Shown: positions 26,985 through 36,220, counted from the first letter of the stretch. The stretch: DNA of 64,000 bases from an uncultured bacterium (GCA_902462155.1 CABQAQ010000005.1:101486-165485); one strand, 5' to 3'. Numbers and translations are program-made. Notes: generated from the sequence alone by a model not told the origin.

Positions 26985-27050
26985 AGTTTAACCGTCCTTT
27001 TCCTAAATATTTAATAGTTTTCTTTTGCTTTTTAAATATTTATTCTGTTC

Positions 27051-28361
27051 TTATTTACTTAACTTTCTATACCAATAATATATTGCTCTTGATAATCTAC
27101 TCGGTGAATGCCTTACCAGATTTAAAGTATTATCTTCTGTTAATTTACGTGTTACTACTTTTACTCCTAGCTTTTTTATGTTCTCAAGATCTAAAACAAC
27201 AGGATGGGAGTCTGCTTTTTTATATTCATCAACCAACTCTGATGGTAAATTATCATTCACTAGCACTGCATCTATTATATTTGGCTCCTTTGCGTGTTCT
27301 AATATTGTCTTTATATGATCACTTACTGAAAAATCATCTGTTTCTCCTGGTTGTGTCATTATATTACATATATAGATCTTCTTTGCTTTTGATCTTGATA
27401 TTGCCTTCGCTATATCTTTTATTAATAAATTTGGTATTACACTTGTATATAAACTCCCAGGTCCTAATATTATTAACTCCGCCTCCTCTATACTTACTAT
27501 AACATCGTCAAGAGCCTTACAATTTATAGGATCTGTATATATCCTCTTTATCCTCCCTTTTGCCTCAGGAATATTTGATTCTCCTTTTACTATACTCCCA
27601 TCTTCCATCTGGGCTAATAGTTTCATATCGTCTAATGTTGATGGTAAGACTCTACCTCTTATTGATAATACATTCGATGATTCCTTTACTGCATTTACCA
27701 TATCGCCTGTTATTGAACATAATGCTGTTAAAAATAAATTACCAAAACTATGCCCTTCTAATCCCTCTCCAGATCTAAATCTATATTGGAATAATTTTGT
27801 TACTAATGCTTCATCATCTGCTAATGCTGCTATACAATTCCTTATATCTCCCGGCGGTAATACTCCCATCTCTTCTCTTAATCTTCCTGAACTACCTCCA
27901 TCATCTCCAACTGTTACCACGGCTGTTATGTTATTTGTTATTTTTTTTATTCCTTTTAGTAAGGTCGATAACCCTGTACCTCCTCCTATCGCTACAATCT
28001 TTGGACCCCTATTAAGTCGTCTCCTTCTGTATAAACTCTCTAATATCTCGTGTCGCTTTTTTGAATTATACACATCTAGTATAGAATAATTTGCATTTTG
28101 CCATCCCTTAAGAAATAAAAATGATCCGATTATTATACAGATTACTCCTATTAGTTCACTTGAATAATTCTGTAATATCTTCACTAGTATCGTTAGTAAA
28201 AAATAAACAGGTCGTAAATTAAATATAATAAGAAGACCTAATCCTACAAAAATTGTCCCAAAAAATATTAATGCAAACCATCTCTTTACCTGCAATCCAG
28301 GTAACAACCAACCTATATCTTTCGGTAGCTTTATATATGCCTTTAAATACTTTTTTATCAC
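27051..28361 (-). CDS. yvcK: YvcK/CofD-family protein with N-terminal membrane anchor
   Basis: YvcK proteins bind UDP-GlcNAc and influence cell-wall precursor and gluconeogenic metabolism. The start is GTG 28361, 4 nt after the pxpA stop and behind an AGGATGGG site. Two or three hydrophobic helices (about residues 25-55 and 60-90) precede the CofD-like domain. That domain begins at PKIVAIGGGTGLSTLLKGIK and has VVTVGDDGGSSGRLREE, PPGDIRNCIAALA and LILGPGSLYTSVIPNLL. The membrane anchor matches cyanobacterial-type homologues more than the soluble Bacillus protein. Confidence 0.92.
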   Translation of the reverse strand: MIKKYLKAYIKLPKDIGWLLPGLQVKRWFALIFFGTIFVGLGLLIIFNLRPVYFLLTILVKILQNYSSELIGVICIIIGSFLFLKGWQNANYSILDVYNSKKRHEILESLYRRRRLNRGPKIVAIGGGTGLSTLLKGIKKITNNITAVVTVGDDGGSSGRLREEMGVLPPGDIRNCIAALADDEALVTKLFQYRFRSGEGLEGHSFGNLFLTALCSITGDMVNAVKESSNVLSIRGRVLPSTLDDMKLLAQMEDGSIVKGESNIPEAKGRIKRIYTDPINCKALDDVIVSIEEAELIILGPGSLYTSVIPNLLIKDIAKAISRSKAKKIYICNIMTQPGETDDFSVSDHIKTILEHAKEPNIIDAVLVNDNLPSELVDEYKKADSHPVVLDLENIKKLGVKVVTRKLTEDNTLNLVRHSPSRLSRAIYYWYRKLSK

Positions 28362-28365
28362 TATT

Positions 28366-29181
28366 TTATACCCATCCTGAATCTTTTACCTGATTATAAT
28401 TAACACTTATTGGTTTTATAATTTCGCTTGCCTTTTTTAATACTTCTAGATCACTGAAATGAATTGTATCACAATCTATATTAATAAAATCTCCGTTCAT
28501 TATATGAATTTTGCAATGCTGTAAATATGCTTTGACTCTATGAATCATTTTCTCTTTATCCAACTTCATTCTGTTATCTAAAAATAGTCTTTCATCATAC
28601 ACTCCATCTATTATAAGCTCTTTTGCTATTCTTAAATCTGTTTCTTCTTCTATTCTTTCTGTTATCTCTCCTAATGGTGCTATATATATTAACCACTTAT
28701 CTATTTTTTTTATAGCATCTGCTACAGCCTTTGCAAATCTATAATCGGTCTGTGCCATCTGATACATTGCTCCGTGTAACCTTACGTGTTCTATTTCTAT
28801 TTTCTCAGACTTTGCAAACGTTTTTAATGCGCCTATTTGATAGATTACTATTGATTCTATTTCTGACTCACTTAATTCCATTCTTCTATATCCGAATCCT
28901 TGGATATCATTAAATCCTACATGCGCTCCTATTGAAACATTCTTCTCTTTTGATTTCCTTAATGCTTTCCTTATTGTTAACGGATCCGCACTATGAAATC
29001 CACACGAAATGTTTACTGAACTTACATAGTCTATTAATTCATACTCTTTTTCGTTCTGATACACTCCATAACTCTGTCCTAAATCACAATTATAGTCTAT
29101 CCCTTTACACTTATAATTGTTTATATTGTTTATATGATTTGTATGATTTGCCTTATTACTTTCTTCTTTTTTTTCTTCCAT
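28366..29181 (-). CDS. pxpA: 5-oxoprolinase subunit A (LamB/YcsF family)
   Basis: PxpA works with PxpB and PxpC to open 5-oxoproline to glutamate. Recognisable motifs are DYNCDLGQSYG, VSSVNISCGFHSADPLTIRK, IGAHVGFNDIQGFGYRRM and LHGAMYQ (usually KPHGALYN, so Lys to Leu here). An N-terminal extension of about 25 residues is a Lys/Glu then Asn/His-rich string (NHTNHINNINNY). No pxpB or pxpC is in this window. It heads the minus-strand cluster with yvcK. Confidence 0.85.
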   Translation of the reverse strand: MEEKKEESNKANHTNHINNINNYKCKGIDYNCDLGQSYGVYQNEKEYELIDYVSSVNISCGFHSADPLTIRKALRKSKEKNVSIGAHVGFNDIQGFGYRRMELSESEIESIVIYQIGALKTFAKSEKIEIEHVRLHGAMYQMAQTDYRFAKAVADAIKKIDKWLIYIAPLGEITERIEEETDLRIAKELIIDGVYDERLFLDNRMKLDKEKMIHRVKAYLQHCKIHIMNGDFINIDCDTIHFSDLEVLKKASEIIKPISVNYNQVKDSGWV

Positions 29182-29382
29182 CTCTCTTTATCTCTACCCT
29201 TTTTCCTCTTTTTTATGACTTTTTCTTTTTCTTCATTATATCTTTTTATATATTTCTTATTTTATCACAAAGTATTTTTCCTACGAATTTTACTAAAATA
29301 ATCATTTAAATAGATGTATAATTTTATATTTACTTATTACATAATTACTATTGTATACTTAAATAATTTTTTTGATTTTATT

Positions 29383-29892
29383 ATGCCATTTCGATATCGT
29401 CTACAGAAAGTTTTAGTTTTTCGTATAAGAAAAAAAGATGAACAAGTAATTGTAGTACAAAAAGCTCAAGATGAGGTACAAAAAGTGGAAGTACTTATTG
29501 AAAGAAACCAACAAGAAATTTCAGAAACCAGAATAAATATGCATAAATCTGATCCTATTATGATGGACTCTTATGATAAGTTCCTTCAACATTTATATCA
29601 AAAAGATCAGCTCCTTCAGGAAGAAAAAAATAAAGTCCTTGAAGTCCTTAATGCTGAAAAAGCTAAACTCTTAGAAATGGAAATGGCTGTTAAAGCTCTT
29701 GAAAAACATAAGGAAAAAGCTAGAGAAGCATATATTGCAGAAGAAAAAGCTCTCGAATTGAAAAATTTATCCGAAGTTGCTGTCCAAAAGTACTTTAGCA
29801 AAACTCAAGCTAAATTAGAAGAAGAACAACAAGATCTCTTACTAGAACTTAAAAAACATCAAAATAATAACGCTAATAAAGGATTCTCTTAA
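29383..29892 (+). CDS. fliJ: FliJ-like flagellar export protein
   Basis: FliJ is a coiled-coil component of the flagellar type III export apparatus. I start the protein at ATG 29383 (MPFRYRLQKVLVFRIRKKDE), which is the canonical FliJ N-terminus; the hydrophobic stretch encoded upstream is not conserved in the family. The 169 residues are almost entirely heptad-patterned helix rich in E, K and Q. The assignment rests on this N-terminus, the coiled coil, and position before FliK-like and hook/rod genes. The ribosome site is weak. fliI is not in front of it. Confidence 0.75.
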   Translation: MPFRYRLQKVLVFRIRKKDEQVIVVQKAQDEVQKVEVLIERNQQEISETRINMHKSDPIMMDSYDKFLQHLYQKDQLLQEEKNKVLEVLNAEKAKLLEMEMAVKALEKHKEKAREAYIAEEKALELKNLSEVAVQKYFSKTQAKLEEEQQDLLLELKKHQNNNANKGFS

Positions 29893-29902
29893 TAACTTAA
29901 CT

Positions 29903-30646
29903 ATGAATATTGATTATAATCAACATAATACTACTAATAATAACCTCAATACATCTGTTGATGTATCCGTTTCTATGAACTTAAATCAAAATGATAATAA
30001 TAACTCTCTTGATTCTTCTTCCGATAATCATAATCTCTCTTTTCAAAAGATCTTTTCTTCTCTTAACCTTAAAAAGAAAAAAACTCTTCTCGAATTGAAA
30101 AATCATCAGATTATGATGCTTGATAATCTTGTCTTTCAATCTTTTCCTGATCTTCAGACTGATTATAATTTCGACTGCCTCTATATTAAAGAAGATGATG
30201 CTAAATTCTTTCTTCATCTTACTCAAAATGTTCTTCCAAGTCTTGATCTTAACTCCTTTTCCGAATCAAATGAGCTTAATAACTTAAACCTTTCTAACAA
30301 CATCTTGCTTAATAATCAAAATATTCAACAACAATCTTTAAATAATTCCTCTTCTTCCTCAAGCTCCTTTCAAGTTTCTAATACTTTAATGACCCTTTTA
30401 GCTAAATCATTAAATAATAATAAACCTATTCGATTAGATTTCGATAATAATGTAAGTATTATTTTACGTATTGATAACAAAGGTAAAATAAGTGCAGAAT
30501 TCCTTCCGGGAGATAAAGTCGTTGAAGATTACTTAAAACAAAATATCTCTTCTCTAAGACGATCCTTTGAAAATCAAAATATTCCATATAACCAAATTGT
30601 ATATCGTAAACATAAAAAGAAAAAAAATAATAAGGGGGATTTATAA
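29903..30646 (+). CDS. fliK: FliK-like hook-length control protein
   Basis: The 247-aa protein has a long low-complexity N/S/L-rich part (residues 1-160, including runs of Ser and Asn). A compact C-terminal domain follows (about 170-230): IRLDFDNNVSIILRIDNKG, then KISAEFLPGDKVVEDYLKQN and ISSLRRSFENQNI. That strand-strand-helix pattern, in which a beta hairpin precedes a helix that lists the residues V, L, L, R, fits the FliK/Flg_hook C-terminal domain. Position 10 nt after fliJ and 7 nt before the hook-family gene supports it. The sequence is too diverged to be sure. Confidence 0.6.
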   Translation: MNIDYNQHNTTNNNLNTSVDVSVSMNLNQNDNNNSLDSSSDNHNLSFQKIFSSLNLKKKKTLLELKNHQIMMLDNLVFQSFPDLQTDYNFDCLYIKEDDAKFFLHLTQNVLPSLDLNSFSESNELNNLNLSNNILLNNQNIQQQSLNNSSSSSSSFQVSNTLMTLLAKSLNNNKPIRLDFDNNVSIILRIDNKGKISAEFLPGDKVVEDYLKQNISSLRRSFENQNIPYNQIVYRKHKKKKNNKGDL

Positions 30647-30653
30647 AAATATT

Positions 30654-31487
30654 ATGAATGATTCATTTATTAATGCGCTTAATAGTCAAAGATCTACTAC
30701 TGCTTGGATTAATGCTATCGCTCAAAATATGATTAACTGTTATACTCCGGGGTACAGAGAAAATAAAACTTCTTTCCGTACTTTTTTAAATAGTGCTATT
30801 GCAGGTCCCATTGATAGAAGCTCTTCTCAAGGTAAAGCTATTCCCGGTACCTCTACAGAAAATGTTTATCTTGAAGGTACTGGCTTTTTCCTTTTAAGAC
30901 GTGAAGATGGTAAAAAACTCTATACAAGACTTGGAGAATTCAAATTTGATAAAGAAGGTGTTTATAAAAGTTCTCAAGGTTACGAAGTTCAAGGGTACAT
31001 CCTCAATGATAAAGGTGAAATTATGCAAGGCACTAAACCTGTTAATGCCGATATTTACAATGAAACTACTTTAAATGGTGGGACTGTTAATTTGCCAACT
31101 ACTCCTATTAAACTTTGGATTGATCCTAATAATGGTAAATACCTCGGTAAATATGACGAGTTTGAAATAAAAGGTGAAGGTATTTTATACGGTAAAGCTG
31201 ATAACGGTAAAACAAGCACCCCTTTATATAAACTTGCTGTTATGAATTTCCATAATGTTGGTGGCTTAAGAGAAATAAGAGATGGTGTTTTTATTGAAAC
31301 AGAAGAATCCGGAGCTCCTGTTATTGGTAAAGGCGAAGTTCGCTCAGGCTTAATAGAACAATCTAACTCGGGCTTAGGCGCTAATATTTCGCTTTTCCAA
31401 ATGGCTAAAATGCAAAACGAGGTTAATAATAAATTAATAAGCACTAATAAACAACTCCTTGAAGAAGCTTTAAAACTTCTTGGTTAA
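30654..31487 (+). CDS. flagellar hook / basal-body rod protein (FlgE/FlgF/FlgG family)
   Basis: The start is ATG 30654 (MNDSFINALNSQRSTTAWIN); in-frame codons further up lie inside fliK. The N-terminal helix with IAQNMINCYTPGYRENKTSF is the rod/hook motif (A-N-N-L-A-N-x-x-T-P-G-Y type). The middle YLEGTGFFLLRREDG and YTRLGEFKFDKEGVY is the FlgE/F/G core. The C-terminus GLIEQSNSGLGANISLFQMA followed by a long helix is the axial C-terminal domain. At 277 aa it is closer to FlgF/FlgG than to a full FlgE, but I do not choose between them. Confidence 0.85.
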   Translation: MNDSFINALNSQRSTTAWINAIAQNMINCYTPGYRENKTSFRTFLNSAIAGPIDRSSSQGKAIPGTSTENVYLEGTGFFLLRREDGKKLYTRLGEFKFDKEGVYKSSQGYEVQGYILNDKGEIMQGTKPVNADIYNETTLNGGTVNLPTTPIKLWIDPNNGKYLGKYDEFEIKGEGILYGKADNGKTSTPLYKLAVMNFHNVGGLREIRDGVFIETEESGAPVIGKGEVRSGLIEQSNSGLGANISLFQMAKMQNEVNNKLISTNKQLLEEALKLLG

Positions 31488-31555
31488 TTCTTTTTTCGTT
31501 TTGTTTTAATCCCTTTCATTAATCTTAAAAACAAATCTGGTTTTTATTCTCTTTT

Positions 31556-31592
31556 GCCTTAACATTCTTTTATTCTTTTTAAGGCTTTTCTT
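31556..31592 (+). terminator. terminator of the flagellar gene run
   Basis: GCCTTAA (31556-31562) pairs perfectly with TTAAGGC (31579-31585) around a 16-nt loop, followed by TTTTC. It lies between convergent genes. Confidence 0.5.
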
Positions 31593-31628
31593 AAACATAA
31601 ATATTTAAAACTTTTATATTTATACAAC

Positions 31629-32744
31629 CTAATTAACTCTATAAACCTTGTTGTAATATAATATTGATCCTATTGTTATTAATATAATATTTGGTATCCA
31701 AGCTGCTAACAATGGGTATAATGTTCCGCTCTCTCCTAAGGAAAATGAAAAGGCTCTTATTAAATAAAAGAAAAAAAGTATAAGTATACTGAATAAAAAT
31801 CCTCTATTATATCTTACTCTTGGCGGAGTTATTGATAAGGGGATCCCTATTAATACAAAAGCTATTGTTGTTAGCGGTAATGCTACCTTATCGTGTAATT
31901 TAACTTTATACTCATTTATTTTATTACTGATCTCTTGACTATGTGTTTTTAAATATTTTGTTAATCCTATAAAATTATACTCTTCCGGCTTTAATTCAAA
32001 CAAACTCTCTTTTATTGAAAATCCAAAATCCGCATTTGTTGTTCCTAGCCAAGATGTATTTAATATTTGTCCATTCTTTGATATTGTATACACATACGCA
32101 TTATTAAAATTCCATCCGCTAATACCAACAGACCCTGTTTCTGACTGAATTATCTGTATTGTATCTTTATTTGTCAAATCAAGCACTGTTATGTTTTTTA
32201 ATTCTTCTTTTTCGCAAGCTCCTACATAGAATAATCTTTTTAATTGTTTTTTATCATTTACCTCTTTAAAAGTAAAGTTCTTTTTTCCATCAGGTACGTT
32301 CTTTTGGCCTAATGCCCATATCGCTAACGTCTTTGATTGGACTGTTGTTATTGGTACTATTGTTTCATTTATAAAAAATGCTACAAATGACATAAATAAA
32401 GCAAAACAAAATATTGGCTTTGAGATCCTATTTATTCCTATTCCACAAGATCTCATTACTGTTATTTCTGATGACAAACATAATTTATTAACTGTCATTA
32501 CTACTGATAATAATACACTCATTGGTATTGATAATACCAGGATTCCCGGAATATTTAATAGTATCATCATTAATGCTACTTTAAACGGGATACCATAATT
32601 TGTTATTTGCTTTACTAAAGTTGTAAAGGTATCTGATGCAAATATTATAGAAGTAAATACCACAACGCCTAAAATAAAGACTTCTATTACTTGCTTTAAT
32701 ATATATTTATCTAAAATTTTTAATGTTTTTAAACAACTCATCAT
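31629..32744 (-). CDS. LptF/LptG-family LPS export permease
   Basis: Inner-membrane component of the ABC machine that extracts lipopolysaccharide. The 371-aa protein has the family layout: three N-terminal helices (LDKYILKQVIEVFILGVVVF, then MILLNIPGILVLSIPMSVLL, then ISKPIFCFALFMSFVAFFIN), a periplasmic beta domain (about 130-270), and three C-terminal helices. The conserved early stretch MRSCGIGINRI is present. Whether it is LptF or LptG cannot be told; only one copy is here. It supports a Gram-negative envelope. Confidence 0.9.
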   Translation of the reverse strand: MMSCLKTLKILDKYILKQVIEVFILGVVVFTSIIFASDTFTTLVKQITNYGIPFKVALMMILLNIPGILVLSIPMSVLLSVVMTVNKLCLSSEITVMRSCGIGINRISKPIFCFALFMSFVAFFINETIVPITTVQSKTLAIWALGQKNVPDGKKNFTFKEVNDKKQLKRLFYVGACEKEELKNITVLDLTNKDTIQIIQSETGSVGISGWNFNNAYVYTISKNGQILNTSWLGTTNADFGFSIKESLFELKPEEYNFIGLTKYLKTHSQEISNKINEYKVKLHDKVALPLTTIAFVLIGIPLSITPPRVRYNRGFLFSILILFFFYLIRAFSFSLGESGTLYPLLAAWIPNIILITIGSILYYNKVYRVN

Positions 32745-32815
32745 ATATTATAATAAAATAAAAAAAGATTATTTTCCAATACAATGAATAAAATAAAATA
32801 AAAAGAAGAAATCTC

Positions 32816-32845
32816 TTGCAATTTTAATTAAAAATAAACTATACT
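32816..32845 (+). promoter_or_regulatory. sigma-70 promoter of dapA
   Basis: TTGCAA (32816-32821), 18-nt spacer, TATACT (32840-32845), 56 nt upstream of the dapA ATG. Confidence 0.6.
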
Positions 32846-32901
32846 AAAACATTATAAAAAGTAATAAAACAGATAAAAAATTTTTAAAAGGGAGATTTCA
32901 A

Positions 32902-33792
32902 ATGATGAAAGAAGATTTTAATTTAGGTGAAGTAATAACAGCAATGGCAACACCTTTTGATAAAAATTTTAATATAGATTTTAAAAAAGTAGAACTATTA
33001 TCTCAACACTTGGAAAATAATTGCTCTGATGGAATCCTTGTTGCCGGTACAAGTGGTGAATCTCCTACATTAACTCACGATGAAGAGTTTGATCTTTTAA
33101 ATTGTGTTAAATCTTCTATACGTAAAAATACTAAAATAATTATGGGTGCAGGATCTAATTGTACAAAAACAGCTATCGAATCTTCTCAAAAGGCTCAGTC
33201 GCTAGGCGCTGATGCTATTTTATCTGTTGTTCCTTATTATAATAAACCTTCTCAAGATGGTATTTATGCTCACTTTTCTCAGATAGCTAAAAATATTGAT
33301 ATTCCTATTATTCTTTATAATATTCCAGGTCGTACCGGTATTAATATGAGTGTTGATACTGTTTCTAAACTCGCTTATGACTTTAAAAATATTAAAGCTC
33401 TAAAACAGAGTTTCCCTGACATGGATCTTATTTCAGAATTAAATTTAAAAACTCCGGATGATTTTCTTATTTATTCTGGTGATGATAGCCTTACTTTACC
33501 TATGTTATCTCTAGGCGCTTATGGCGTTATCAGTGTTGCTTCTCATATTGTTGGTCAGCAGATTAAAACTATGATTTCTAATTTTAAATCAGGCAATTTT
33601 AAACAAGCTTTAGATTCTCATTTAAATTTATATCCGCTTATGAAAAATCTATTTATGGCTCCTAATCCTATTCCTGTTAAGCAAGCTCTATCTTTTATGA
33701 ATATTATTGAATCTTATACTCGACTCCCTTTAACTCCTTTACAAGATTCTCAAAAAGATCAGCTTTTTTCTGTTCTTAAAAATTACATCTAA
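32902..33792 (+). CDS. dapA: 4-hydroxy-tetrahydrodipicolinate synthase
   Basis: First dedicated step of lysine and diaminopimelate synthesis: pyruvate plus aspartate semialdehyde. The 296-aa protein has GEVITAMATPFDKNFNIDF, LVAGTSGESPTLTHDEEFDL, VPYYNKPSQDGIYAHFSQIA and the catalytic Tyr in LYNIPGRTGINM. The Schiff-base Lys is in NIKALKQSFPDMDL and is followed by YSGDDSLTLPMLSLGAYG. AAAGGGAG ribosome site; monocistronic between its promoter and terminator. Confidence 0.97.
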   Translation: MMKEDFNLGEVITAMATPFDKNFNIDFKKVELLSQHLENNCSDGILVAGTSGESPTLTHDEEFDLLNCVKSSIRKNTKIIMGAGSNCTKTAIESSQKAQSLGADAILSVVPYYNKPSQDGIYAHFSQIAKNIDIPIILYNIPGRTGINMSVDTVSKLAYDFKNIKALKQSFPDMDLISELNLKTPDDFLIYSGDDSLTLPMLSLGAYGVISVASHIVGQQIKTMISNFKSGNFKQALDSHLNLYPLMKNLFMAPNPIPVKQALSFMNIIESYTRLPLTPLQDSQKDQLFSVLKNYI

Positions 33793-33811
33793 ACTTTTTT
33801 TATATTATTAT

Positions 33812-33852
33812 AAGGGCGTTTTGAATAATTATATTCAAAACGCCCTTCTCCT
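33812..33852 (+). terminator. terminator between dapA and hcp
   Basis: A 16-bp perfect stem AAGGGCGTTTTGAATA / TATTCAAAACGCCCTT (33812-33827 with 33832-33847), 4-nt loop, then CTCCTTTT. It lies between two convergent genes and may serve both. Confidence 0.8.
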
Positions 33853-33869
33853 TTTATTATTCTTATTTT

Positions 33870-35441
33870 TTAATCATCTTTTAATATTTCGCTTAAATCT
33901 TCTTCTGCTGTTGTTATTGCTTTTATCTGATATTTTTCTTCTAATATCTTTAATACATTCGGTGATATAAATGCCGGTAAACTTGGTCCTATTTTTATAT
34001 TCTTTATTCCAAGGTATAACAACGTTAACAATATACTTACTGCTTTTTGTTCATACCACGATAGTATAAAATATAAAGGTAACTGATTTACTGATGTTAA
34101 CCCAAATGCTTTTGTTAACTCTACTGCTATCTTTATTGCACTATATGCATCATTACATTGACCTATATCTATCAATCTTTCAATACCGTCTATCTTTCCA
34201 AGATCTATATCATTAAATCTATATTTTCCACAAGCTAATGTTAAAATAATAGAATCTTTTGGCGCCTTTTTTACAAACTCAGTATAATAATTTCTTCCGA
34301 CTTTTGCTCCATCACATCCGCCTACTAAAAATATTCTGTTTATTTTTTTTGACTTTATTGCATCTATAATCTTATCTGCTATTGATAATACCGTATTATG
34401 TCCAAATCCAACCGTTAATACATCCCCTCCATTTATTCCGGTCATTTTCTTTTCGTCTTTATAGCCTCCTAATTCTATCGCTTTCTCTATTATTGGCTCA
34501 AAATTTTTGTCCTCTCCTATATGAATCATTGATGGATACTCTACTACTGATGTTGTATAAACCCTATCAGCATAACTTTCTTTTACAGGCATTATACAGT
34601 TTGTCGTAAATAATATAGGTGCCGGAATATTTTCAAATTCCTTCTGCTGATTCTGCCACGCAGTTCCATAATTCCCCTTTAAATGCTTATATTTCTTTAA
34701 TTCCGGATATCCTTGACAAGGTAACATCTCTCCGTGTGTATATATATTTACTCCTCTTCCTTCTGTTTGCTTTAATAATAACTCTAAATCTCTTAAATCG
34801 TGCCCCGTTACTACTATAAACGGTCCCGCCTCTATATTTGTACTTACCTTTGTCGGTTTTGGATTCCCATATCTCTCTGTATTTGCTTTATCTAAAAGCT
34901 CCATACATTTTAAATTTATTTCTCCTGTTTTTAATACTATTTTTAATAATTCTTCTTCAGGTAATTCTTCTTTTAATGATTTTAATCCTCTATAAAAAAA
35001 TTCGTCAACCTCTCCGTCTTTATATCCTAATACCCTTGCGTGATGAGCATAGGCTGCTATCCCTTTTATTCCAAATAATATTATTGATTTTAAACTCTTT
35101 ATATCCTCATTATCATTTTTCCATAGTTCCTCTTCTATATTAAATTTATCTTCTCTTTCTTCTCCCTCTTCATAAACTTTTATTTTATCTATTAGTTTCT
35201 TTATACTCTCATCTTTAAAATTAACATTTGTTATTGTTGTAAATAAAGAGTCTATTATAAGTTCTGTTATTTCTTCTCTTTTACTATCTATATTATTTAT
35301 AGATAAATTTACAGCAGAATTTATTAACTCATCTTGTATATTTGCAGTACTAGCTTTTTTACCACATACTCCTTGGATCTCACAACCTTTTCCTTTTGCT
35401 GTTTGTTCACATTGATAGCAAAACATTCTATCTTTGTTCAT
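33870..35441 (-). CDS. hcp: hydroxylamine reductase (hybrid cluster protein), class I type
   Basis: Fe-S/O hybrid cluster enzyme linked to hydroxylamine reduction and nitrosative-stress defence. The N-terminal cysteines follow C-x2-C-x8-C-x5-C (CYQCEQTAKGKGCEIQGVC), the spacing of the anaerobe-type class I proteins. Hybrid-cluster ligand regions are recognisable: HGEMLPCQGYPELKKYKHL, TTNCIMPVKESYADRVYTT and ACGKYRFNDIDLGKI. The 523-aa length is normal. An inverted repeat lies 56 nt upstream of the gene. Confidence 0.96.
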   Translation of the reverse strand: MNKDRMFCYQCEQTAKGKGCEIQGVCGKKASTANIQDELINSAVNLSINNIDSKREEITELIIDSLFTTITNVNFKDESIKKLIDKIKVYEEGEEREDKFNIEEELWKNDNEDIKSLKSIILFGIKGIAAYAHHARVLGYKDGEVDEFFYRGLKSLKEELPEEELLKIVLKTGEINLKCMELLDKANTERYGNPKPTKVSTNIEAGPFIVVTGHDLRDLELLLKQTEGRGVNIYTHGEMLPCQGYPELKKYKHLKGNYGTAWQNQQKEFENIPAPILFTTNCIMPVKESYADRVYTTSVVEYPSMIHIGEDKNFEPIIEKAIELGGYKDEKKMTGINGGDVLTVGFGHNTVLSIADKIIDAIKSKKINRIFLVGGCDGAKVGRNYYTEFVKKAPKDSIILTLACGKYRFNDIDLGKIDGIERLIDIGQCNDAYSAIKIAVELTKAFGLTSVNQLPLYFILSWYEQKAVSILLTLLYLGIKNIKIGPSLPAFISPNVLKILEEKYQIKAITTAEEDLSEILKDD

Positions 35442-35496
35442 ATAGTTCTCTCCTTCTTTTATTTAAAATATTATTTTATCAGTTTCTTTATCTTTT

Positions 35497-35509
35497 GTAA
35501 GTTGCTTAC
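35497..35509 (-). promoter_or_regulatory. inverted repeat upstream of hcp, possible operator
   Basis: GTAAG-TTG-CTTAC is a perfect 5-bp dyad, 56 nt before the hcp ATG. Hcp genes are commonly controlled by HcpR-, NsrR- or FNR-type regulators that bind dyads, but this does not match the TTGAT-N4-ATCAA box, so the regulator is unknown. Confidence 0.25.
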
Positions 35510-35592
35510 TTTTCCTATTTTTTATACTTATTTTATTAATGTCCTTATAACAAAAATCCATTTATCTTTTATAATATAAAAAGTAATAAAAT

Positions 35593-35623
35593 AAGGGTAA
35601 TATATTAAAACTATATTATCCTT
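35593..35623 (-). terminator. probable terminator of the 122-aa gene
   Basis: AAGGGTAATATA and TATATTATCCTT (35593-35604 with 35612-35623) pair over 12 bp with one G-U. On the minus strand the stem is followed by TTATTTTATTACTTTTT. It lies about 28 nt beyond the stop at 35651. Confidence 0.5.
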
Positions 35624-35650
35624 ATAATAATAAAACATCTGTAATTTTTT

Positions 35651-36019
35651 TTAGTATAATTTCTTAAGTTCTTTATACTCTCTTTTAATATTATTAACCC
35701 TTTGTTTTCTTTGTTGCTGTTTCTTCTTTAAAGCTTCTAACTTAGCTTTTTCCTCTTTAGCTTGTTTAGCTTTTTGTTCCTCATACTTTTTATAAGCTTC
35801 TTGTTTTTTCTTAGCTAGATCTTCTGATGGTTGGGTTAACTTCTTTTGCAAATTTTCTACTTTTTTATCTTGCTGCTTTATATAATTATCTCTTTTTTGC
35901 TGATATTTATTATATTTATTAAAAATAGAACTATTATTACTATCGGCAGCTGCAAAAACTAAAGTACCTGATGATATCATAAACAATGATAACATAATTA
36001 ATGATAATATTTTTTTCAT
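35651..36019 (-). CDS. secreted Lys/Gln-rich coiled-coil protein (122 aa)
   Basis: A signal peptide (MKKILSLIMLSLFMISSGTL, cleavage likely after VFAAA) is followed by a highly charged segment made mainly of K, Q and E (about residues 38-122) that looks like one continuous helix or coiled coil. The motif YEEQKAKQAKEEKAKLEALK shows the composition. A GGAGGG ribosome site supports the start. There are no enzymatic motifs; a periplasmic structural or envelope-bridging role is possible but not shown. Confidence 0.7.
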   Translation of the reverse strand: MKKILSLIMLSLFMISSGTLVFAAADSNNSSIFNKYNKYQQKRDNYIKQQDKKVENLQKKLTQPSEDLAKKKQEAYKKYEEQKAKQAKEEKAKLEALKKKQQQRKQRVNNIKREYKELKKLY

Positions 36020-36156
36020 AATATATTATACCCTCCATACTTCTATTCTTAATTCATTTTTATTTATTATCTATTATATATCAATTTTAAAAAAAAAAGA
36101 AGTCTTTTAATTTTTATACATAAAAATTATTACTTTTATATATACAATAATCACCT

Positions 36157-36185
36157 TTGTAACTGTTTTATTTTTGAAGTATAAT
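36157..36185 (+). promoter_or_regulatory. sigma-70 promoter of the DAACS symporter
   Basis: TTGTAA (36157-36162), 17-nt spacer, consensus TATAAT (36180-36185), 35 nt upstream of the GTG start. Confidence 0.7.
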
Positions 36186-36220
36186 AATATATATAAAAAA
36201 AATAAAGGATAAAAATAATT

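Noticed and set aside
35938..35952. TATCGGC on the plus strand as a minus-strand sigma-28 -10
   Set aside because: It is codons of the signal-peptide junction of the 122-aa protein, without a -35 box or downstream start.
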